Of a stretch of DNA of 12,904 nt, positions 7,712 to 12,904 are shown in pieces. The translations under genes were made by a program, and so were the position numbers. Where the stretch lies: contig JAUXFK010000056.1 of the NCBI GenBank assembly GCA_030623035.1, positions 1-12,904 of the forward strand. Direction: 5' to 3'. Within the stretch, counting starts at the first letter, position 1, and the number at the start of each line of letters is the position of its first letter. The DNA is from Deltaproteobacteria bacterium. GTDB lineage: Bacteria; Desulfobacterota; UBA8473. The notes beneath the pieces are model-generated. The model saw only the letters and a program-made list of their open reading frames with translations, had not been told where the DNA came from and did no database searches.

Positions 7712-7760
7712 TATGTCCGTTCCTTTGCAAGTACTAAAGTACGAAAAAACCGGATGAACC

Positions 7761-9152
7761 TTAAAAACTTATGTTTCCAGGAGTTCTGGGAAAAGGAATT
7801 ACGTCTCTGATATTAGACAGACCAGTCACAAATTGAATTAGGCGCTCAAATCCAAGACCGAAACCAGCATGGGGGACAGAACCGAACTTCCTCAATTCCA
7901 GATACCACCAGTAATCATCAGGGTTGAGATTCATCTCTTTTATCCGCTCAAGGAGGGTATCATAGTCATCTTCCCTTTGACTTCCTCCTATTATTTCTCC
8001 GATCTTGGGAACCAGTACATCCATCGCGCGAACTGTCTTTTCGTCCTTGTTAACCTTCATGTAAAAAGGCTTGATCTCTTTCGGATAATCCACCATGACG
8101 ATAGGTTTTTTTAAAACCTTTTCGCAGAGGTACCTCTCATGTTCTGACTGTAGATTGACCCCCCAATTCACAGGAAATTCAAACTTCTCATCTGCTTTTA
8201 TAAGTATTTCTATTCCTTCTGTATAGGTAAGCGTTTCAAAACCCTGTGAAATTATGCATTCAAGGGTCTCAATTACTGAAGAATCAATAAAGCGGTTAAA
8301 AAACTCGATGTCCTCTTTGCAGTTTTTTAGAACAAAGGAGAAGATGTACTTTAAAAAATCAACTGCCAGTTCCATATCCCCTTTTATATCACAGAATGCC
8401 ATCTCCGGTTCAACCATCCAGAATTCGGCTAAATGACGGGAGGTATTTGAATTTTCCGCCCTGAATGTAGGACCGAATGTGTAGACATCCCCTATGGCAA
8501 GGGCATAGATCTCTGCTTCGAGTTGGCCGCTTACAGTAAGGTTGGCAGGTTGTCCAAAAAAATCCATTGCAAAGTCAGGGTGTCCATCTTTTTTGGGAAT
8601 CTGATCCATGTCAAAGGTAGTTACTTTAAACATCTCCCCGGCGCCTTCACAGTCGCTCCCAGTGATTATAGGGGTATGGAGATAAATAAAGCCCCTATCC
8701 TGGAAAAAGGTATGAATCGCATTGCTCATGGCATTCCTGAGCCTTGCCACCGCACCAAAGGTGTTGGTCCTGGGCCTTAAATGGGCAATTGTCCGCAGGA
8801 ATTCAAATGAATGGCGTTTTTTTTGAAGCGGGTAAACTGTAGGGTCTGCCCATCCAAAGACCGCTATCTCTTCGGCCTGGAGCTCTACTTTTTGGCCTTT
8901 GCCAGGCGAAGCCGAAAGAACACCCAAAGCCTTGATTGAGCAGCCTGTCTGTAACTTGAGTATCTCGCTTTTATAGTTGGAGAGCTTTTCATCGGCGATA
9001 ATCTGAAGGTTGCTGAGGCAAGACCCGTCATTGACTTCCAAAAAAGAGAGTCCGGCTTTTGAGTCCCTCTTGGTTCTAACCCAACCCATAATCATGAATT
9101 GGGTGCCAACCTTTTCAGATGTAAGTACTTCAACAATTCTGGTACGTTTCAA
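7761..9152 (-). CDS. asnS: Asparaginyl-tRNA synthetase
   Basis: AsnRS charges tRNA-Asn with asparagine in the cytoplasm. The 463-residue length is standard. An N-terminal OB-fold anticodon-binding domain covers about residues 5-110 (IMGWVRTKRDSKAGLSFLEV). The class II catalytic core follows: motif 1 region near 143-165 (GFIYLHTPII), SGQLEAE at 208-214, motif 2 FRAENSNTSRHLAEFWMVEPE at 230-250, and motif 3 GFGLGFERL at 430-438. GEIIGGSQRE at 385-394 and the VIPFPRTPGN end separate it from AspRS. The start is TTG, with GAGG 8 bases upstream and the OB-fold beginning immediately; an ATG further up is out of frame and stops at once. A transposon-like element lies 33 bp upstream and may have altered its promoter. 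A free AsnRS implies that Asn-tRNA need not come from transamidation. Confidence 0.96.
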   Translation of the reverse strand: MKRTRIVEVLTSEKVGTQFMIMGWVRTKRDSKAGLSFLEVNDGSCLSNLQIIADEKLSNYKSEILKLQTGCSIKALGVLSASPGKGQKVELQAEEIAVFGWADPTVYPLQKKRHSFEFLRTIAHLRPRTNTFGAVARLRNAMSNAIHTFFQDRGFIYLHTPIITGSDCEGAGEMFKVTTFDMDQIPKKDGHPDFAMDFFGQPANLTVSGQLEAEIYALAIGDVYTFGPTFRAENSNTSRHLAEFWMVEPEMAFCDIKGDMELAVDFLKYIFSFVLKNCKEDIEFFNRFIDSSVIETLECIISQGFETLTYTEGIEILIKADEKFEFPVNWGVNLQSEHERYLCEKVLKKPIVMVDYPKEIKPFYMKVNKDEKTVRAMDVLVPKIGEIIGGSQREDDYDTLLERIKEMNLNPDDYWWYLELRKFGSVPHAGFGLGFERLIQFVTGLSNIRDVIPFPRTPGNISF

Positions 9153-9184
9153 TCTAAATACCTCATATTATTGTAGATGGAATG

Positions 9185-9198
9185 TAACTACTCAGGTT
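9185..9198 (+). repeat. Left terminal inverted repeat
   Basis: TAACTACTCAGGTT, the exact reverse complement of 9462-9475. Confidence 0.8.
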
Positions 9199-9461
9199 CA
9201 AAGTTCTGGGGTTCACGCCTGCCCTGGTGCTGTTTACCATGCATTCCCATCATTACTATTCTGACAATATCCCAGGTGCTCTACAATGAGCCAGGGAAGC
9301 CAGGTCTGGGCCAGGGGTTCAAGGTTAAACTGATAAAACAAGGGTTCGATTCCGAGACGAATGCGGAGTTCATCCGGTTCTTGCGATACGCCAGGCAGTT
9401 TTACACGAAAGTCCAGAGTAAACCCTATGTCACCCTGGATGCGCCCAACCGTGAACCTAAC

Positions 9462-9475
9462 AACCTGAGTAGTTA
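9462..9475 (-). repeat. Right terminal inverted repeat
   Basis: AACCTGAGTAGTTA on the plus strand, matching the left repeat in all 14 bases in inverted orientation. Confidence 0.8.
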
Positions 9476-9603
9476 ATTATTATATATTAACATGTCATAT
9501 GATGTCAAAATATAAACGCTTTATTACGATCGATTTTTATCGAAAGTAGAGATAATGGAAATGTGGATGAACCCAGCGAAAGATAAGCTACTTCAATGTG
9601 TTT

Positions 9604-9622
9604 GAACTCGAGAGGCGAGTTT
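9604..9622 (+). other. Small hairpin
   Basis: AACTCG and CGAGTT form a perfect 6-bp stem around the 5-base loop AGAGG, with a G-T wobble extending it. No T run follows, so it is not a typical terminator. Confidence 0.4.
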
Positions 9623-9719
9623 CGAAACGTTTCTTTGCGAATCTTAACCCTGTTAAAAACATTTTATACAAAAGAAACCGTGGTTTGGTTAAAAGCCTGT
9701 TAATCAGAATATTTAATAC

Positions 9720-9748
9720 TTGACAGTATGGATGTTAAATAGTATCGT
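9720..9748 (+). promoter_or_regulatory. Candidate sigma-70 type promoter of the RND gene
   Basis: A perfect -35 box, TTGACA (9720-9725), is followed after 17 bp by TATCGT (9743-9748), a four-of-six match to TATAAT. Transcription would begin near 9755, leaving a leader of about 110 bases before the TTG start. The -10 lies inside the left arm of the inverted repeat at 9739-9788. The -35 is strong and the -10 weak, as is common in regulated promoters. Confidence 0.45.
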
Positions 9749-9788
9749 TTTAGACTATAAATCAAAAATGGTCTAAAAAAGATACTAT
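9739..9788. promoter_or_regulatory. Long interrupted inverted repeat, possible operator
   Basis: The left arm ATAGTATC-G-TTTTAGAC (9739-9755) pairs with the right arm GTCTAAAA-AA-GATACTAT (9771-9788). That gives 8 + 8 base pairs separated by a 1-by-2 internal mismatch, around a 15-base spacer. It overlaps the candidate -10 and start point, so the left arm would largely be outside the transcript. This favours a DNA binding site for a dimeric repressor over an RNA hairpin. No T run follows on either strand, which argues against a terminator. No regulator gene is nearby. Confidence 0.5.
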
Positions 9789-9850
9789 AAAAGGGAAAAA
9801 ATTACAGTTGAGCCATATCAGGGCAACATGGAATTATGGAAATAGTAAAA

Positions 9851-9856
9851 AGGAGG
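9851..9856 (+). promoter_or_regulatory. Shine-Dalgarno site for the TTG start of the RND gene
   Basis: AGGAGG lies 10 bases before TTG at 9867, followed by further purines (AGAGAGG). The first residues lead directly into the first membrane helix, which supports this start. Confidence 0.6.
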
Positions 9857-9866
9857 AGAGAGGCAA

Positions 9867-12797
9867 TTGGAAACATTTGCTAACCTAATCGTACGTTTTA
9901 GGTGGTACTTCATTGGGATTTTTATTCTTTTGATGGTCTGTTCCTGTTATTTCGTTCGGCAACTTAAGATTGATACGGATTTATTCAATTATATGCCTAA
10001 AGACGATCCGGAAGTTACTTTTTTAAATGAGACAGGAGAGCGTTTTGGTTCGAACTATGTTGCGCTAATAGCAATTGAGGCGGATAATATCTTTACCTAT
10101 CGGTATCTTTCCACCATTCGTAAATTGACCAATGAGTGCGAAAAAGTTCCAGGGGTAAGAAATGTTATGAGTCTTACCAATGTCATCGATGTCAAGAAGG
10201 TAGAAGGAGGGGTGGAAGTCGGCAAATTGATAGACCAGGATCACGTCCCTAAGAGTCCGGAAGAACTCGCAAGACTGCGTGAATATACTCTGGGGAAAGA
10301 GTTTTATGTCGGAAATATAGTCTCTAAAGACGGCAGAGCAGCCGCCGTTATCGTGCGGATGAAAGACAATGTGAATAAAGAAAAGGTTGCAGCAGTCTTA
10401 AAGGAGGCTGCCCATCGAATAGCCGGAGACCAGCCTGTCTATTTCGGGGGGTTTCCGATGGTTATGGAGTATTGTACCCATATAATAGTCAAAGACATAA
10501 AGAAGCTCATCCCCATGGTTATAACACTGATAGTGATAATCCTATTCTTGAGTTTCGGAACATTGCGTGGGGTCGTATTGCCGCTTATGACTGTGATTTG
10601 CGCTACTCTTTTGACCCTGGCAGTAATGGCTTTATTAAAAATTCCCCTTACCATCATTTCCTCTGTCATGCCCGTAGTATTGATTGCCACAGGTACTGCG
10701 TACGGCATTCATATGATGAACAAATACTACGAAGACGTAAAAGATGAGAAAGGCAAGCTCAAGGGGATGAGTATGGCCATAAGAGAGGTAGGTACCCCTA
10801 TCATCCTGACAGGCCTTACTACCCTCGTTGGCTTCCTTTCACTGCTTGTTTCTGACCTGACTCTGATAAGACAGTTTGGATTTTTTACCGCACTGGGGAT
10901 ATTTTTTGCCCTCCTGCTTTCTATATTCTTCATCCCATCCGTATTGTCAATCCTCCCTTTTCGGCCTCAAAAGAAGCAGCAAATAGGCAGTAAAGAGGGT
11001 ACTTATGTGGAAAGAATGATGGATGCCCTGGGTGCCTTTGTATTTAAAAGGGAGAAGACTATTTTAATAACCACGGGTTTGGTGGCGGTACTGGCTGTGA
11101 TTTTCATCCCCCGGATGTCCCGGGATGTAAACCTGGTCAACTATTTTCCGGAAGAAAGTGAACCTCGCGTCTCAGAAACTCTTATGAAAGAGCGTTTTGG
11201 GGGGTCTCAGTTCCTTGTGGTAGATTTCAGAGCCGATGATGTCAAGAACCCGCTTATATTAAAAGAGATCGAACTCTTAAAAAAATATATGCGTGTAGTC
11301 AGCAATGTAAAATACCCCCAATCTATCGCCGACCTTATCGCTCAGACGAACGGAGTAATGAATGACCGTTATTCGATACCCACTTCTAGACATGAAGTAG
11401 AAAACCTCTGGATATTTTTAGATGGGCAGGACATCCTGGGGCAAATGATCAATAATCAGTATACAGAAATGTTATTATATGCCAAAATTGACGAACTTGA
11501 CTCTGAAGTGGCGAATCGTGTAGTAAAAGAGATAAGAAGGATTATTAAAGAGGGGATACGAAGCGATCTGGTAATCGTAGAGCGTAAAGCCTTTTTTGGA
11601 CCTACCCTTAATGATATACTGTCTCATAAGGCAAAGGAGATTGAGACACGAATTAGACTGGATTTGCAATATCATGGAGTTACGTCTCCTGAAGGGTTCA
11701 CACTCTATGATGATCTTATGAGTATTATGATTCAGCCGGATTCAATGCCGGTACCGAAGGATATTTTAATCCCAGCCATGGGTAAATATTTCTTAAGTGA
11801 TTGCGCTGATATAGAAATAGAAGATCCAAAACTCAGAACACATATAATCGAGGCACTGACCGGTCTTTCGGATCACAGTATTGAGACCATTACGAGAACT
11901 TTGCAGCAGGAAATCCCACCATCTCTATACAATGACGATCCTGAGGCGATTGAGTACATGGCTATGTCATTGGAGGCTCTCAGTAAAGACCTGCGGTTGG
12001 AACAGCAGTCGATCAGGCTGACCTCAAACCTGGGAGAGAGACTGGGTATTGACTTGAATGATCCCCTGTACAGAGAACTTTACAGGGACTTGAAAGGAGA
12101 CCTCTGGGGAGTAAATGAGAGTCAGATCGCTTTGGCAATAGCGGACTTTGAGAAAATCACCGGCCTAAAGCCATCACCAGAGGAAATAATCCGTTTTAAG
12201 ACCCATTTGACAGGGTTACCCCCGCTGTTTATTCAGTTCGAAAGTGAGCTGATTAAGAGTCAGATCCAAAGTGTCGCATTGGCTATCGTGGTGGTTCTGA
12301 TACTGCTTATGTTACAGCTAAGATCCCTTATCGTGGGACTTTTAGCCATGATTCCTATTGTATTTACCATCCTGGTCAACTTTGGAGTAATGAGCGCATT
12401 TGGCCTTCCCCTGGACAACGCCACTATGATGATTGCCAGTATTGCCATAGGTATAGGCATTGACTATACGATCCATTTCATCTCCCGGTTCAAAAGAGAG
12501 CTGCCTATTCAAAACAGTGAACTCGAGGCTCTTGAAAGAACCCTTGAGACTACAGGAAAGGCCATTTTAATCAACACTGTCGCCGTAATGTTGGGTTTTG
12601 CGGTGTTGTTTTTCTCAGAGATGCTTCCTATAAAGCGCTTTGGATACTTGACTGCCTTAACCATGCTGGTTAGCGCGGCTGGGGCTATCACAGTCTTCCC
12701 TGCAGCAGTACTTGGCATAAAGCCGGCAGTGCTCAATTTTAGCCCAAAGATTATCAGACAGATCATGGGGGGGAAGAATAATAAAAAATATAAGTAA
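9867..12797 (+). CDS. MMPL/RND superfamily membrane transporter
   Basis: This is a 976-residue inner-membrane protein with two RND repeats and about 12 membrane helices. In repeat 1, TM1 is at 13-30 and a helix bundle at about 213-365; in repeat 2, a helix at about 397-415 and a bundle at about 803-950. Each repeat carries a large extracytoplasmic region (about 31-212 and 416-800). The typical fourth-helix motif is intact in the second repeat, IGIGIDYTIHF, with Asp866; the matching site of repeat 1 reads GTAYGIH, with Ala278 in place of Asp. Such proteins use the proton gradient to export lipids or hydrophobic compounds; the substrate here is unknown. About 200 mostly helical, charged residues (roughly 572-780) seem inserted before the usual TGLPPLF segment, explaining the length. 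It appears to be a single transcription unit with its own promoter region; no periplasmic adaptor or outer-membrane gene is visible. Confidence 0.9.
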   Translation: METFANLIVRFRWYFIGIFILLMVCSCYFVRQLKIDTDLFNYMPKDDPEVTFLNETGERFGSNYVALIAIEADNIFTYRYLSTIRKLTNECEKVPGVRNVMSLTNVIDVKKVEGGVEVGKLIDQDHVPKSPEELARLREYTLGKEFYVGNIVSKDGRAAAVIVRMKDNVNKEKVAAVLKEAAHRIAGDQPVYFGGFPMVMEYCTHIIVKDIKKLIPMVITLIVIILFLSFGTLRGVVLPLMTVICATLLTLAVMALLKIPLTIISSVMPVVLIATGTAYGIHMMNKYYEDVKDEKGKLKGMSMAIREVGTPIILTGLTTLVGFLSLLVSDLTLIRQFGFFTALGIFFALLLSIFFIPSVLSILPFRPQKKQQIGSKEGTYVERMMDALGAFVFKREKTILITTGLVAVLAVIFIPRMSRDVNLVNYFPEESEPRVSETLMKERFGGSQFLVVDFRADDVKNPLILKEIELLKKYMRVVSNVKYPQSIADLIAQTNGVMNDRYSIPTSRHEVENLWIFLDGQDILGQMINNQYTEMLLYAKIDELDSEVANRVVKEIRRIIKEGIRSDLVIVERKAFFGPTLNDILSHKAKEIETRIRLDLQYHGVTSPEGFTLYDDLMSIMIQPDSMPVPKDILIPAMGKYFLSDCADIEIEDPKLRTHIIEALTGLSDHSIETITRTLQQEIPPSLYNDDPEAIEYMAMSLEALSKDLRLEQQSIRLTSNLGERLGIDLNDPLYRELYRDLKGDLWGVNESQIALAIADFEKITGLKPSPEEIIRFKTHLTGLPPLFIQFESELIKSQIQSVALAIVVVLILLMLQLRSLIVGLLAMIPIVFTILVNFGVMSAFGLPLDNATMMIASIAIGIGIDYTIHFISRFKRELPIQNSELEALERTLETTGKAILINTVAVMLGFAVLFFSEMLPIKRFGYLTALTMLVSAAGAITVFPAAVLGIKPAVLNFSPKIIRQIMGGKNNKKYK

Positions 12798-12855
12798 GAA
12801 GCATGAGCGCTTTGACAAACTTAGCTGATTAATAGTGGAGTATTGGGGAGTGGGG

Positions 12856-12877
12856 AGTCTTGGGGACGCCCCTGACT
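12856..12877 (+). repeat. GC-rich hairpin in a G-tract region, possible repeat or terminator
   Basis: AGTC-TT-GGGG and CCCC-T-GACT fold around the loop ACG, after two further GGGG tracts (12845-12848 and 12852-12855). ATTTGGACTTTT follows, a poor T run, so termination of the RND transcript is possible but weak. The short-spaced G tracts and hairpin also resemble intergenic repeat (REP-like) units. Only one copy is in view, and it lies near the window edge. Confidence 0.35.
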
Positions 12878-12904
12878 ATTTGGACTTTTGGGATATATAG
12901 GGCA

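Larger units (their letters stand above)
9185..9475. mobile_element. Miniature or internally deleted transposable element (291 bp)
   Basis: Perfect 14-bp inverted repeats, TAACTACTCAGGTT, sit at 9185-9198 and in reverse complement at 9462-9475. A second inverted 8-bp match, GGTTCACG, lies just inside both ends (9210-9217 and 9450-9457). The interior looks richer in G and C than the flanking intergenic DNA. It contains a 99-codon frame on the plus strand (9177-9476) and an open frame of about 80 codons without a good start on the minus strand (9473-9234); I recognise neither product. There is no intact transposase and no convincing target duplication; both flanks are AT-rich. A MITE or the joined ends of a decayed insertion sequence fits best. 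I cannot name the family. Confidence 0.6.
9476..9866. other. AT-rich intergenic region without a recognisable gene
   Basis: About 390 bp between the transposon-like element and the RND gene. The longest ATG frame I followed here is about 16 codons (from 9555). It holds a small hairpin at 9604-9622, a short TCGAT/ATCGA stem near 9531-9545, a -35-like box at 9720 and a long inverted repeat at 9739-9788. I find no tRNA, CRISPR or other RNA gene. It probably serves as the control region of the downstream membrane protein gene. Confidence 0.6.

Noticed and set aside
9340..9365. GGTTCGATTCC resembling a tRNA T-arm
   Set aside because: The bases around it do not form a five-pair T stem (only two pairs next to the loop), and no acceptor or anticodon arm fits upstream.
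9177..9476. 99-residue plus-strand frame as a gene
   Set aside because: No ribosome site, no recognised domain, and it spans the inverted-repeat element almost exactly, with its stop inside the right repeat; better treated as element content.
9739..9788. Inverted repeat as a rho-independent terminator
   Set aside because: No T run follows the stem on either strand, it is AT-rich, and it overlaps a good promoter.
1..12904. CRISPR array, prophage or toxin-antitoxin module
   Set aside because: No regularly spaced direct repeats, phage genes or toxin-antitoxin pairs were seen; apart from 9185-9475 the content is ordinary chromosomal genes.

Overview
The window reads as an ordinary chromosomal segment of a moderately AT-rich bacterium. 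I judge it most like a deltaproteobacterial (Desulfobacterota-type) anaerobe. The reasons are the proA-nadD linkage, the stand-alone EF-Tu-domain-2-like protein, an acyl-CoA dehydrogenase next to a MoxR/CoxE pair, and a large MMPL/RND exporter. This placement is an inference from gene content; there is no rRNA or other phylogenetic marker here.

Layout. Positions 1-80 hold the last codons of proA. A rightward run of closely spaced genes follows: nadD (NAD synthesis), an 87-residue translation-factor-like beta-barrel, a fold-type I PLP aminotransferase, hisC-type histidinol-phosphate aminotransferase, an HD-domain hydrolase, a divergent acyl-CoA dehydrogenase homologue, a MoxR-type AAA+ ATPase whose start overlaps the dehydrogenase, and a CoxE-type von Willebrand A protein. 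The run ends at 7511. It meets a leftward pair: asnS (asparaginyl-tRNA synthetase, 9152-7761) and a possible 77-residue small gene whose 3' end overlaps the VWA gene tail to tail.

Upstream of asnS lies a 291-bp unit (9185-9475) bounded by perfect 14-bp inverted repeats, TAACTACTCAGGTT. It looks like a miniature or internally deleted transposable element. After it come about 390 bp without a recognisable gene. These hold a good -35 box and a long interrupted inverted repeat that covers the likely -10 of the last gene. That gene is a 976-residue MMPL/RND family membrane protein with an unusually long second extracytoplasmic region. The right edge is a G-rich stretch with a GC-rich hairpin.

How the genes fit together. 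nadD, the aminotransferases, asnS and proA are housekeeping metabolism and translation. The most system-like part is 3988-7511: a dehydrogenase homologue that seems to lack the usual catalytic glutamate, followed by a MoxR ATPase and a VWA partner. MoxR/VWA pairs elsewhere remodel or activate a neighbouring enzyme, so the dehydrogenase-like protein is the natural client, but this is inference. Four genes (nadD, hisC, asnS, the RND gene) use TTG as the most likely start codon.
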